52,195 nt of DNA, taken from positions 1 to 52,195 of the forward strand of contig JADFXF010000004.1 in NCBI GenBank assembly GCA_015233685.1, read 5' to 3'. The position numbers were made by a program, and so were the translations under genes. Below, one piece after another: positions 1 through 8,439 of the stretch. The stretch's first letter is position 1, and each line of letters opens with the position of its first letter. The notes under the pieces are model-generated. The model saw nothing but the letters and a program-made list of their open reading frames with translations. It was not told the DNA's origin and made no database searches. This DNA is from Nitrospirota bacterium. GTDB taxonomy: Bacteria > Nitrospirota > Thermodesulfovibrionia > Thermodesulfovibrionales > Magnetobacteriaceae.

Positions 1-1
1 A

Positions 2-3000
2 TCCTCTAATGGCATTATTTATGTCTCACACGATCAGGGCGCGTCATGGGCAAATCGAAATGGAATGGCCAACTACGCATGGAGTGGCGTTGCGATGTCT
101 CAAGAGATGGAGACAATTGGCGTTGTAGAGAGTGCTGGCCGTGTTTATACATCAACTGATATTGGCGTGTCATGGAAACAACGAAATACCGCCTCCGGGC
201 AATCGATAGCGATATCATCAAATGGGTTAAACCTTGCTGTCGCAGAAATCCAGGCTTCTAACTCAACATTTTTCACCTCAAACGATGGAGGGGCTACATG
301 GCAACAGCGAGCCGGTGCGGGTTACAGAGATTGGAAGGCAGTCGCTTCTTCTGGGTCGGGGAATGACCTCGCTGCTGTAGTCTCTGGTGGTTATATTTAT
401 ACCTCACCCGATAAAGGTGCGACATGGTCTGAGCGAACTGGCGTGGGTAGCCGTTCATGGGGTGGAGTTGCGATGTCATCAGGTGCGGAAACACTTGCCG
501 TTGTGGATACGGCCGGTTATATTTATACGTCATCTGATAAGGGCACGTCATGGACAGAGCAAACGAATGCCGGCGGTAGATTTTGGTCATCGGTAGCGTC
601 ATCATCAGATGGGTCAAAACTCTTTGCCACAGTTAATGATGGTTATATATACACCGGTACACGCGGTGGAGTCAGTGATAATTATACCCTGAGTGTGAGC
701 AAATCCGGCACTGGCACGGGCACTGTAACAAGCTCACCATCGGGAATAAGTTGCGGCTCAACATGCTCCGCCTCCTATACTTCCGGTACATCAGTTCAGC
801 TTACGGCATGGGCGGATTCTGGTTCTACGTTTACAAGCTGGAGCGGGTGTGATTCGACAAGTGGTCAGTCTTGTACTGTGTCAATGTCAGCGGCAAAAAG
901 CGTAACCGCAACGTTTGCGGCATCTGCACCATCTACTTATACCCTGAGCGTGACGAAATCCGGTACGGGTTCAGGCACTGTAACTCCCAATTCGGGGACA
1001 ATATCATGGAGCGGTAACACGGGTACTGCATCATACACATCAGGCACATCAGTTGTACTGACGGCAACGGCCAGTTCAGGTTCTACGTTTACAAGTTGGA
1101 GCGGGTGTGATTCGACAACTGGCAGTCAGTGTAGCGTAGCTATGACCACCGCAAAAAGCGTAACCGCAACGTTTACGGCATCGTCAGCAAATACTTATCC
1201 CCTGAGCGTAACCAAATCCGGCACAGGTTCAGGCACTGTAACCGCGGATTCGGGGACATTATCATGGAGCGGCAACACGGGGACGGCGTCGTATACCACA
1301 AATACAGTCGTCAACCTTACGGCAGCGCCGGATTCCAGTTCGCAGTTTACGAGTTGGACGGGCTGTGATTCCACAAGCGGTTCAAATAACAATGTGTGTA
1401 CAGTCCTTATGTCAACGGCTAAAAGCGTTACAGCTTCGTTTAGTGGTTCATCGGCGTCGACATATACTCTAACCGTATCGAAGGGTACCAGCTCGGGCAC
1501 GGGAACGGTAACGAGTTCTCCAACGGGAATAAGCTGCGGTTCAACGTGTTCGTATTCGTTTGCTTCAGGCACGTCGGTAGTACTTACGGCAGCGCCGGAT
1601 TCCAGCTCTTCTTTTGCTGGTTGGACGGGTTGCGATTCAAGCGGCGGGATTTATTGCACCGTTGCTATGACGGGGACTAAATCGGTAATAGCGACATTTA
1701 CCGGGGCGTGTACCTCGACTTATACGCTGTCGTCTTCAAGCGCGAGTTATACGTACGCAGGCGGCAATGGAAGCGTAGGCGTTACGGCTTCAAATATCCT
1801 TTGTTCGTGGTCAGCGGCGGCTAACGTAAGCTGGATTACGATAACATCGCCCGCGTCGTTTACCGGAAGCAATACGGTAACTTACACCGCCTCGGCAAAT
1901 ACCACATCTGCCTCCCGCACCGGGACAATGTCAATAGCCGGACAGACATTTACCGTAACCCAGGACGCGCAGGGCAATAACACGCTTACCGTTACGAAGG
2001 CAGGCTCTGGTTCGGGTACCGTTACGGCCAGCACGGGCACTCTCACATGGAACGCCAATACCGGTATTGGGTCATACGCCTCAGCAACGGCAGTATCTCT
2101 GACGGCCACGGCTGCCTCGGGTTCAACATTTTCGGGCTGGACGGGATGCGATACGACAAGTGGAAACAGTGGAAACATATGTGCTGTAACAATGTCATCC
2201 TCAAAACTCGTAACCGCCACGTTTAAAGGCAGCGGAAACACCTATACCCTGACGGTAGTAAAATCAGGAACCGGCTCCGGCACGGTTACCGCGTCAACAG
2301 GCACTATCACATGGACCGGCAACACCGGCGTAATAAACAACGTCAGCGCTCAGGAAACTTTGACGGCAGTCCCAGACTCAGGCTCGACGCTTAACGCGTG
2401 GTCTGGATGCGACTCGTTATATAACACTATGTGCGGCCTTTCGCTAACCACCGACAGGACCGTTACCGTCAAGTTCGACGGCGGCAAAAAACTCAGACAA
2501 AGCAAGTTTGACTTCGACGGCGACGGCAACACCGACATCCTGTGGCGAAACAAGGTTTATGGCAATAACGCGGTTTGGCTGATGAAAGGCACGACCTTCA
2601 AAGAATCGAAGTACCTCGATACCGTCAGCGACCCTTCATGGACGATTGCCAGCACGGGACACTTCAACCAGGATAATCAGACCGGTATCCTTTGGCAAAA
2701 TAAAATGACCGGAGACACGGCCGTATGGCTTTACAACGGTTCTGTATTAAGCGGTGCCGCGCAGCTTAGTACGGTCTCAGATATAAACTGGGAAATAGTA
2801 TCGGCTGGCGATATGGACAGCGACAACAACACGGGAGTATTATGGAGAAACAATAGCACCGGATATAACCTCAAATGGAAAATAAAGAAGTCAAAAGTGA
2901 CTGCAATGGCTTTCCTGCCGACGCTTAGCGACACGAACTGGGAAATAGTCGGCACAGGGGATTTTTACGGCGACGGCAATATCGAAATCCTCTGGAGGAA

Positions 3001-3262
3001 CACACTCTACGGCTATAACGCCCTGTGGCACATGAGTGGAGAGAGCATGACCAGCGCGGAGTACCTGCCGACGTTGGCAGATACCGACTGGGCAATAGTT
3101 GGCACGGGAGACTTCAACGGCGACGGCATGACAGATATAATATGGCGGCACAAGACCTCCGGCCAAAACATCATATGGTTAATGAACGGAACCTCCGTAA
3201 CAGACATGATAACACTTCCCACGCTTTCAGATACGAACTGGGAAATCGTAGCGCCAAAGTAA
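2..3262 (+). CDS. Large secreted BNR / InlB-like repeat / BACON / FG-GAP protein, 5' partial
   Basis: The reading frame is open from base 2, and the residues before the first ATG (65) already match the repeat unit, so the gene begins outside the window; 1086 residues are visible. In order: BNR/sialidase-like propeller repeats (about 1-215, units ending YTS.D.G.SW); six divergent InlB B-repeat-like units of about 85 residues (starting near 228, 313, 398, 485, 660, 746), most with Cys pairs such as ISCGSTC and GCDS; a BACON-like domain between the fourth and fifth (about 571-656); and a C-terminal FG-GAP/VCBS-like propeller (about 835-1086) with FDGDGNTDILWRN-type calcium-loop motifs. No membrane anchor or sorting motif is seen in the visible part. 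Likely an extracellular adhesin or carbohydrate-binding surface protein; the function is inferred from domains only. Confidence 0.85.
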   Translation, partial: SSNGIIYVSHDQGASWANRNGMANYAWSGVAMSQEMETIGVVESAGRVYTSTDIGVSWKQRNTASGQSIAISSNGLNLAVAEIQASNSTFFTSNDGGATWQQRAGAGYRDWKAVASSGSGNDLAAVVSGGYIYTSPDKGATWSERTGVGSRSWGGVAMSSGAETLAVVDTAGYIYTSSDKGTSWTEQTNAGGRFWSSVASSSDGSKLFATVNDGYIYTGTRGGVSDNYTLSVSKSGTGTGTVTSSPSGISCGSTCSASYTSGTSVQLTAWADSGSTFTSWSGCDSTSGQSCTVSMSAAKSVTATFAASAPSTYTLSVTKSGTGSGTVTPNSGTISWSGNTGTASYTSGTSVVLTATASSGSTFTSWSGCDSTTGSQCSVAMTTAKSVTATFTASSANTYPLSVTKSGTGSGTVTADSGTLSWSGNTGTASYTTNTVVNLTAAPDSSSQFTSWTGCDSTSGSNNNVCTVLMSTAKSVTASFSGSSASTYTLTVSKGTSSGTGTVTSSPTGISCGSTCSYSFASGTSVVLTAAPDSSSSFAGWTGCDSSGGIYCTVAMTGTKSVIATFTGACTSTYTLSSSSASYTYAGGNGSVGVTASNILCSWSAAANVSWITITSPASFTGSNTVTYTASANTTSASRTGTMSIAGQTFTVTQDAQGNNTLTVTKAGSGSGTVTASTGTLTWNANTGIGSYASATAVSLTATAASGSTFSGWTGCDTTSGNSGNICAVTMSSSKLVTATFKGSGNTYTLTVVKSGTGSGTVTASTGTITWTGNTGVINNVSAQETLTAVPDSGSTLNAWSGCDSLYNTMCGLSLTTDRTVTVKFDGGKKLRQSKFDFDGDGNTDILWRNKVYGNNAVWLMKGTTFKESKYLDTVSDPSWTIASTGHFNQDNQTGILWQNKMTGDTAVWLYNGSVLSGAAQLSTVSDINWEIVSAGDMDSDNNTGVLWRNNSTGYNLKWKIKKSKVTAMAFLPTLSDTNWEIVGTGDFYGDGNIEILWRNTLYGYNALWHMSGESMTSAEYLPTLADTDWAIVGTGDFNGDGMTDIIWRHKTSGQNIIWLMNGTSVTDMITLPTLSDTNWEIVAPK

Positions 3263-3274
3263 GCTTAAACTACG

Positions 3275-3301
3275 AAGGGGAAGATGAATAATCTTCCCCT
3301 T
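3275..3301 (+). terminator. Hairpin after the large secreted protein
   Basis: An 11-bp perfect stem (AAGGGGAAGAT / ATCTTCCCCTT) with loop GAATA begins 12 nt after the TAA stop. There is no clear T-run, so it may act together with the second palindrome just downstream. Confidence 0.5.
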
Positions 3302-3322
3302 GAAATCTCTTGGGGTTTTATT

Positions 3323-3342
3323 CCCCGCCGCTTGCGGCGGGG
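3323..3342 (+). terminator. GC-rich palindrome CCCCGCCGC-TT-GCGGCGGGG
   Basis: A 9-bp perfect GC-rich stem with a 2-nt loop, preceded by TTTTATT and followed by AGTTTCATTT. It could work in both directions, for the secreted protein and for the minus-strand glycosyltransferase remnant. Confidence 0.45.
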
Positions 3343-3373
3343 AGTTTCATTTCGCACGTCCACACAGAATCCG

Positions 3374-3559
3374 TAGCGTGCTGGACTAAGCTCCGACCAG
3401 TTTTATAAGGGCGGCCTCTGTCTTTGCCGACATTTGTCTGGCACTAAAAAAGTCTTCGATTCTGGCGCGCGCCATGGTGCGGCATTCAGACATTTTAGCC
3501 TCCGGCCAATTCAGCATCGTATTCCATGCCGCTGCCATAGCGGCAGGGTCTCTTTTGCC
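3374..3559. repeat. Left copy of a ~185-bp direct repeat (duplicated glycosyltransferase 3' end)
   Basis: Nearly identical to 4203-4385, with about five mismatches over the 165-bp core by eye. It carries the last ~55 codons of the glycosyltransferase gene. The two copies are in the same orientation and bracket the hicBA module. Confidence 0.9.
3386..3559 (-). pseudogene. Glycosyltransferase 3'-end remnant
   Basis: The minus-strand frame encodes DPAAMAAAWNTMLNWPEAKM and continues to a TAG stop at 3386, matching the C-terminus of the intact glycosyltransferase at 4211-5344 almost residue for residue. Nothing of the catalytic part is present. The open frame runs further upstream to an ATG at 3619, but those ~20 residues do not match the enzyme. 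It is a duplicated gene tail, not a functional gene. Confidence 0.85.
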
Positions 3560-3607
3560 TTGTAGGGACACTTCCCAATTATTGACAGTGTGTGGTATGA
3601 TAACATT

Positions 3608-3880
3608 ATGACCAATCATGCGATAAAACTAAATAAAGACAAAACTTATGTCTTTACCGTTGTGGTTGAGCCGGACGAAAACGAATGGTTTGCCTATTGT
3701 CCTATTCTAAGAGCCGAGGGAGCCTCAACCTGCGGAAGCACTCAGGGAGACGCTCTGAGAAATATTCAGGAAGTCGTAGAAATGATAGTAGAAGAACTAA
3801 TTGAGGATGGTAAGCAAATACCTGAAGAAGATGTTAAAATATACTCTAATGTGGAAGTTAAAGTAGCTGTCTCAGGCTAA
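3608..3880 (+). CDS. hicB: HicB-family antitoxin
   Basis: A 90-residue protein with the HicB-like fold signature: strand FTVVVEPDENEWFAYCPIL, then a Gly-rich turn (CGSTQGDAL) and helix (RNIQEVVEMIVEELIEDG). This is the partial RNase-H-like antitoxin domain that neutralises HicA. The ATG at 3608 is preferred over the in-frame ATG at 3590 because it gives the usual HicB N-terminus; neither has a strong Shine-Dalgarno sequence. hicA follows after 3 nt, so the two are co-transcribed. Together they sit between two copies of a glycosyltransferase 3' end, which points to insertion as a unit. No separate C-terminal DNA-binding domain is seen, so autoregulation is uncertain. Confidence 0.82.
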   Translation: MTNHAIKLNKDKTYVFTVVVEPDENEWFAYCPILRAEGASTCGSTQGDALRNIQEVVEMIVEELIEDGKQIPEEDVKIYSNVEVKVAVSG

Positions 3881-3883
3881 TTC

Positions 3884-4141
3884 GTGCCTCTTGACTACAA
3901 ACGACTTCGCAGTCTTAACGCTCAACATATTGTAAGTGCGCTTTTGAAGGATGGCTTTTATTTGCGTCATCAAAAAGGAAGCCATAGGCGCTATTTTCAT
4001 CCAGATGGGAGAAAAGTAACTATTCCTTATCATACCCCAGGGGGAACTTTTAACATAAAAACATTAAAAGCTATCATTGAAGAGCAAGCATGTTGGACAG
4101 AAGAAGATTTAGTAAAACTCAAAATTCTAACATATTCATAA
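3884..4141 (+). CDS. hicA: HicA-family mRNA interferase toxin
   Basis: An 85-residue protein with the HicA double-stranded-RNA-binding-like fold: KGSHRRYFHPDGRKVTIPYH contains the GSH motif with the catalytic His of the family, and the C-terminal part (GTFNIKTLKAIIEEQ) matches the helix that follows it. The protein is expected to cleave mRNA until bound by HicB. GTG at 3884 is the start; it lies 3 nt after the hicB stop, so translation is likely coupled. The order hicB-hicA is the reverse of the best-known plasmid and E. coli arrangement but is common elsewhere. The C-terminus (about 25 residues after the core) is slightly longer than in minimal HicA proteins. Confidence 0.85.
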   Translation: MPLDYKRLRSLNAQHIVSALLKDGFYLRHQKGSHRRYFHPDGRKVTIPYHTPGGTFNIKTLKAIIEEQACWTEEDLVKLKILTYS

Positions 4142-4202
4142 CATACGTTAAAGTTGAGCTACAAAAAATTAAGTTGCCAGACTTATAGTAAAACTTTCAA
4201 GC

Positions 4203-4385
4203 GTACGGGACTAAACTCTGACCAGTTTTATAAGGGCGGCCTCTGTCTTTGCCGACATTTGTCTGGCACTAAAAAAGTCTTCGATTCTGGCGCGCGCCAT
4301 GGTGCGGCATTCAGACATTTTGGCCTCCGGCCAATTCAGCATCGTATTCCATGCCTCTGCCATAGCGGCCGGGTCTTTTTTTGCC
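4203..4385. repeat. Right copy of the ~185-bp direct repeat
   Basis: This copy is the genuine 3' end of the intact glycosyltransferase gene. Homologous recombination with 3374-3559 would remove about 830 bp, that is, the whole hicBA module. Confidence 0.9.
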
Positions 4386-5344
4386 ACCGCAACTCCCGTG
4401 CCGCCTACAATCAACCCCGAATCCCCAACATCCGTAACCACACACGGCACACCACAGGCCATCGCCTCGCAGATAACATTTGACAGGCCCTCGCTTATTG
4501 ACGACGACGTCACTATGTCCATCGCATTATATGCCCCTATTATGTCAGCCACCCAGCCGGCCCAGATGACCCTGCCATCAAGTGCGCCCTCACGGGCCTC
4601 GTCTTTCAGTCCTGCGGCGAATTCCTTTTCGCCCGACCCCACACATACAAATCGCACATCAGGTCGTTGCGCGCTCAGGATTGCCGCCGCCCGCAAAAAC
4701 GTCCGGTGGTCTTTTATCGGATCAAGCCTGCCGAATATTCCGATTAGTTTCGTCCCCTGGGGGATATTCCACTGCCGCCTCTGCGCCTGCTTAGCGCCTT
4801 CTATCGGCCTGAATCGTTCGGTGTCAATGCCGTTATGGATGACTATCATGCGCGCCGCGTGGTAGCCGCTGGAGGTGTGATGCCTCCTGCCAGCCTCCGA
4901 GTTGGCTATTATCAAATCCGGTACGCGCGAAAGTGCCGCCCCCACCTTAAACATAAACCCCGATACCCAATGATACAACGAAAAATCCATGTCCGACGAC
5001 AACAGCCCCCATACCACCTTTGCCCCAACCGCCCTTCCAACCAGGGTGGCTATCTCATTTGCAACCCCCATGTACCCGTGAACTATGTCTGGTCTTATTC
5101 TGAGTGCCTCGTTCAATATACGAAAAATTGGCACGGGGTCCCATCTGCCCCTTTGGCCAAAGGACATGACACGAACACCTTTAACGCCTTCAAGCTCGGA
5201 TTGAAACGCCCCGCCGCTGGAAAACGCCCCCACAGTTACTGAAAACTTGTCCTTGTCCAGAGCCTTTACCAGCTCTATCAACTGCCTCTCCGCCCCGCCT
5301 GTGTCAAGGGTTTGGATGAGAAAAAATACCCTTATCTTTATCAT
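4211..5344 (-). CDS. GT4-family (GT-B fold) glycosyltransferase
   Basis: A 377-residue cytoplasmic or peripheral glycosyltransferase. The N-terminal acceptor half has the GT4 loop DTGGAERQLIELV (about 14-26). The C-terminal nucleotide-sugar half has IGIFGRLDPIKDHRTFLRAA and the EX7E donor motif in SEGLSNVICEAMACGVPCVV (about 285-304). It would transfer a sugar from a nucleotide donor in surface-polysaccharide or glycan synthesis; donor and acceptor cannot be told. Its ATG overlaps the stop of the upstream epimerase gene by 4 nt, so it is the last gene of the sugar operon. Its last ~55 codons are duplicated beyond the hicBA module. Confidence 0.9.
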   Translation of the reverse strand: MIKIRVFFLIQTLDTGGAERQLIELVKALDKDKFSVTVGAFSSGGAFQSELEGVKGVRVMSFGQRGRWDPVPIFRILNEALRIRPDIVHGYMGVANEIATLVGRAVGAKVVWGLLSSDMDFSLYHWVSGFMFKVGAALSRVPDLIIANSEAGRRHHTSSGYHAARMIVIHNGIDTERFRPIEGAKQAQRRQWNIPQGTKLIGIFGRLDPIKDHRTFLRAAAILSAQRPDVRFVCVGSGEKEFAAGLKDEAREGALDGRVIWAGWVADIIGAYNAMDIVTSSSISEGLSNVICEAMACGVPCVVTDVGDSGLIVGGTGVAVAKKDPAAMAEAWNTMLNWPEAKMSECRTMARARIEDFFSARQMSAKTEAALIKLVRV

Positions 5345-6222
5345 TGCGCCGCCGCCTGCTTAACGGTTTTTCTCAGGCCCTCGTCTATGCCGCATTTCAC
5401 CACCCAGCCGAAGGCCTTGTTAATCTTATCAGTGTTTGCCGTGCAGTCGGGTATCTCGTTTTTTCTCGCCTGCCCTTCTGATATTATTTTTTTGTTAGTG
5501 CGGCATATGGTTTGGAGTTTATCTATTAACTCACGCACAGAGTAACTTGTCCCTGAGCCTATGTTAAATATTTCGGGAGATGTGCATTTATAATTGAAAA
5601 CGGCGTACAGGTATGCCTCTGTCACATCGTCTATATAGACATAGTCGCGCCTTGGCAACAGGTCTTTCACTACGATGGTGTCTGAGGTGGTGGACAGGCA
5701 TTGCCTTATTAACGATGGTATCAGAAAGTCCCTGCCCTGTCCCGGGCCGTAGATATTAAATGGCCTGAAGATAACAGGAACTATGCCGTAGTCCTCGTAG
5801 TATCCTCTGCAGAGCGCCTCTCCGATTAGTTTACTCCTGCCGTAGGGGTTTTGAATGCCGGTAGGGTGCCTCTCGTCAATCGGCAGCCGCTCTGGCCTTC
5901 CATAGACGTAGGAACTTGCGTAGACGATTTTCTTTATCGAATTCAGGCGGCAATATTCGAGGACATTTAGTGTACCGCCTATGTTTTCCCGATACACGCG
6001 GGCGGGGTTTTCAAACGCGTCGGGGACGAATGTCCTGGCCGCGAGGTGTACCACGATGTCAACCTTTTTCAGCGCGTTAAATGACTTAAAATCTGTGGCG
6101 TCTCTGCCGTTTGTTATATCAAACTCTTCGACATCAGCGCCGTTTTCCCTCAGTTTTTTCACGAGGGCACGTCCCACAAACCCGCCGCTTCCCGTTACCA
6201 GTACGCTTGTTACTCCTTCCAT
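5341..6222 (-). CDS. NAD-dependent epimerase/dehydratase (extended SDR)
   Basis: A 293-residue Rossmann enzyme. The N-terminal dinucleotide-binding motif is VTGSGGFVGRAL (about 8-19), followed by DIVVHLAA, an active-site Ser/Tyr region (YASSYVYG) and the catalytic YGRSK motif (about 131-135). The C-terminal RDYVYIDDV and FNIGSG segments are typical of nucleotide-sugar epimerases/dehydratases. It probably epimerises, reduces or dehydrates a nucleotide sugar made by its operon partners. It overlaps the nucleotidyltransferase gene upstream by 13 nt and the glycosyltransferase gene downstream by 4 nt. The exact substrate is not evident from the sequence. Confidence 0.9.
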   Translation of the reverse strand: MEGVTSVLVTGSGGFVGRALVKKLRENGADVEEFDITNGRDATDFKSFNALKKVDIVVHLAARTFVPDAFENPARVYRENIGGTLNVLEYCRLNSIKKIVYASSYVYGRPERLPIDERHPTGIQNPYGRSKLIGEALCRGYYEDYGIVPVIFRPFNIYGPGQGRDFLIPSLIRQCLSTTSDTIVVKDLLPRRDYVYIDDVTEAYLYAVFNYKCTSPEIFNIGSGTSYSVRELIDKLQTICRTNKKIISEGQARKNEIPDCTANTDKINKAFGWVVKCGIDEGLRKTVKQAAAQ

Positions 6223-6932
6223 TGGTTTATCAGCTCTACGGCCTTTTCGTAGTCCGAGAGGCGTCCAATATCAAGCCAGCGCTCACCGATGTCATAGACG
6301 TAGATACGGCCGCCGTCTTTTCTTACCGCGTCTATCAGCTCAGGCATGTCAAGCGGGTCGTCCTCCGGTATGTGCTTAAACACGGATTGGCTCAATACAT
6401 ATATACCGGCGTTTATAAAGAAATCATACGAGGGTTTTTCTGTTATCGTCTCTAACAGCCCATCGCCGCCTTTACTGACAACGGCATAGGGAATAGTGAA
6501 TTGATAGCCTTTTATGCCGATGGTGACGTCCGCGTTTGTCTCCATATGGCGCAGGTACATCTTATCAAGGGGGACATTCATTATCAAATCCCCGTTTACG
6601 ACACAAAACGGCTCAGTAAGCTGCCCCCTGATTATGCCAATTGAGCCTGCCGTGCCAAGTTTTCGCGGTTCTTTATAAAGGCGCACCGTCATGCCGTCTG
6701 CCTTGCGGCTTTCTAACCATCCCTCAAACTCCCGTGCCTTGTAGTTCACAGAGATATAGACATCGCCAAAGCCGGAGGCCCTGAGGCAATCAATAATATG
6801 GTCAAGCACCGTTGTCTCTCCAACGGGCAGCAGGGGCTTGGGCAGGATAAACGTGTACGGCCTCAGGCGCACACCCGCACCACCGGCCATTATCACGGCC
6901 TTTTTGCGCGGGGAGGAACACTTGTCAGACAT
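6210..6932 (-). CDS. Sugar-phosphate nucleotidyltransferase
   Basis: A 240-residue member of the RmlA/GMP-like nucleotidyltransferase family. The signature MAGGAGVRLRPYT...PKPLLPV (about 15-38) forms the NTP-binding loop, and the NGDLIM motif (about 114-119) carries the metal-binding Asp. At 240 residues it has only the catalytic Rossmann-like domain, without a left-handed beta-helix acyltransferase domain. It should activate a sugar-1-phosphate to an NDP-sugar for the two SDR enzymes encoded beside it. It overlaps the LegB-like gene by 8 nt. Whether it uses GTP, CTP or UTP cannot be decided; pairing with a LegB-like enzyme makes GTP plausible. Confidence 0.88.
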   Translation of the reverse strand: MSDKCSSPRKKAVIMAGGAGVRLRPYTFILPKPLLPVGETTVLDHIIDCLRASGFGDVYISVNYKAREFEGWLESRKADGMTVRLYKEPRKLGTAGSIGIIRGQLTEPFCVVNGDLIMNVPLDKMYLRHMETNADVTIGIKGYQFTIPYAVVSKGGDGLLETITEKPSYDFFINAGIYVLSQSVFKHIPEDDPLDMPELIDAVRKDGGRIYVYDIGERWLDIGRLSDYEKAVELINQWKE

Positions 6933-7914
6933 TATAAATGCCGGCCTTATATGTGTTGATGTTTTTTCTTATCCACTGAATCGTCTCACTGAGGCCCAAG
7001 TCAAGTGAATAGGAGGGCTGCCAGCCCGTACCAGCAAGCCTCGTGGTGTCCGCCCATAGCCTTTCCACTTCGCTGTTTGACGGCCTTGCCCGTTTTTCGT
7101 CGAACTCTATGGTTAGGTTGGCGCTCATCAATTCCATTATCTTTGAGGCAAGGCCGCCTATGCTGATCTCAAAATTCGAGCCGATGTTTGTCACCGTGCC
7201 AATTGAAGCATCAGTCTCCGCAAGGGCAATCATGGCCGATACGGTGTCCTTTACAAACGTAAAATCCCTTGTGGGATGCTGAGAGCCTAATTTTATCCTC
7301 TTCGCCCCGGCCTCAATCTGTGTAATTATTGTCGGGATTATGGCGCGTGCCGACTGCCTCGGCCCGTATGTGTTAAATGGCCGCACGATGGTGACTGGAA
7401 GTCCAAATGCCCTGAAGAAACTCTCCGCTATGGCGTCAGCGCCGATTTTTGTCGCGGAGTAGGGGGATTGTCCCTGAAGCGGATGCCCCTCGTCTATCGG
7501 GACATATCTGGCCGTGCCATATACCTCACTCGTGGATGTGTGAATAATACGCTGTGTATTAAAATCCTTCGCGGCCTGAACGATGTTCAATGTCCCCTCT
7601 ATGTTGGTCTTTACGTATGAGCCGGGGGCGATATAGGAATACGGGATGGCAATCAGCGCGGCAAGGTGAAAGACTATGTCCATACCTTCAAGGGCGTCTC
7701 TGACGTTATAGGCGTCTCTGATGTCGCCGCAGTAAACGTCTATCTTTGTTTTTAGTTCCTCGTCAAATGTGTCTATCCATCCCCATGAGTTGAAGGAATT
7801 ATAATAGACAAACGCGCGAACCGATGCCCCCAGACCAACGAGGGCCTCTACCAGATGGCTCCCAATGAAGCCGCAGGCACCGGTTACTATGACTTTTTTG
7901 CCTTTCCAATTCAT
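6925..7914 (-). CDS. legB: LegB-like NDP-sugar 4,6-dehydratase (extended SDR)
   Basis: A 329-residue extended SDR. The NAD-binding motif is VTGACGFIGSHLVEAL (about 10-25), the active site is HTSTSEVYG with SPYSATK (Tyr and Lys about 150-154), and RPFNTYGPRQSARAIIPTII follows. The stretch RAFVYYNSFNSWGW and the C-terminal GSNFEISIG are features I associate with the LegB group, which makes a 4-keto-6-deoxy sugar (GDP-GlcNAc in legionaminic acid synthesis). The usual legC/legG/legI partners are not in the window, so it may feed a different deoxy-aminosugar. It lies 29 nt after ilvN, so the sugar genes may be read through from the ilv promoter. Confidence 0.8.
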   Translation of the reverse strand: MNWKGKKVIVTGACGFIGSHLVEALVGLGASVRAFVYYNSFNSWGWIDTFDEELKTKIDVYCGDIRDAYNVRDALEGMDIVFHLAALIAIPYSYIAPGSYVKTNIEGTLNIVQAAKDFNTQRIIHTSTSEVYGTARYVPIDEGHPLQGQSPYSATKIGADAIAESFFRAFGLPVTIVRPFNTYGPRQSARAIIPTIITQIEAGAKRIKLGSQHPTRDFTFVKDTVSAMIALAETDASIGTVTNIGSNFEISIGGLASKIMELMSANLTIEFDEKRARPSNSEVERLWADTTRLAGTGWQPSYSLDLGLSETIQWIRKNINTYKAGIYNV

Positions 7915-7943
7915 GTCTGTTTTTTAAGCCCATCTGCTGATGT

Positions 7944-8429
7944 TCAGCCCTTGGATTTTTCCCGCGCTATGGCAATCTTCCCTGAGCGGACGAACTCCTT
8001 CACACCCATCGGCTTGACAAGCTCAAGGAATGCCTCTATCTTTTTCTCATCCCCCGTTATCTCTATCGTATAGGTCTTGGGGCTTGAGTCCACAACCCTG
8101 CCTCTGAATATCTCGGCAAGCCGCAGCACTTCGGCCTTTTGCTCCTGCGGCGGCGCTATTTTAATCAGTACCATCTCTCTTTCAACGTGGTCAACATCGA
8201 ATAGGTCCTGTACCTTTATCACGTCTATCAGCTTATTCAACTGTTTGTTGATTTGCTCGACAATCTGATTTTCTCCCCTTGTGACGATAGTCATTACGGA
8301 GATCTTAGGGTCAAGGGTCTCCCCAACGGAGATGCTCTCAATATTATAGCCGCGTCCGCTGAAAAGCCCGGCAACCCTTGAAAGTACGCCGAACTTGTTT
8401 TCTACCTGCACAGATATCGTATGTCTCAT
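7944..8429 (-). CDS. ilvN: Acetolactate synthase, regulatory small subunit
   Basis: A 161-residue protein with an N-terminal ACT domain (VENKFGVLSRVAGLFSGRGY, about 8-27, the valine-binding site of the family), and a C-terminal ALS_ss_C domain (KAEVLRLAEIFRGRVVDSSP). It activates the catalytic subunit and gives valine feedback inhibition in branched-chain amino acid synthesis. It sits 10 nt after ilvB on the same strand, the standard arrangement. The length is typical for the family (about 160). It is also called ilvH in many genomes. Confidence 0.95.
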   Translation of the reverse strand: MRHTISVQVENKFGVLSRVAGLFSGRGYNIESISVGETLDPKISVMTIVTRGENQIVEQINKQLNKLIDVIKVQDLFDVDHVEREMVLIKIAPPQEQKAEVLRLAEIFRGRVVDSSPKTYTIEITGDEKKIEAFLELVKPMGVKEFVRSGKIAIAREKSKG

Positions 8430-8439
8430 AACAGCTCCT

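Noticed and set aside
1195-2553. Long minus-strand ORFs opposite the secreted repeat protein (up to 125 codons)
   Set aside because: Val/Pro/Glu-rich shadows created by the repetitive Thr/Ser coding strand.
4154-5242. Several plus-strand ORFs opposite the glycosyltransferase gene
   Set aside because: They are antisense frames of a clear enzyme gene, Arg/Pro/Ser-rich and without domains.
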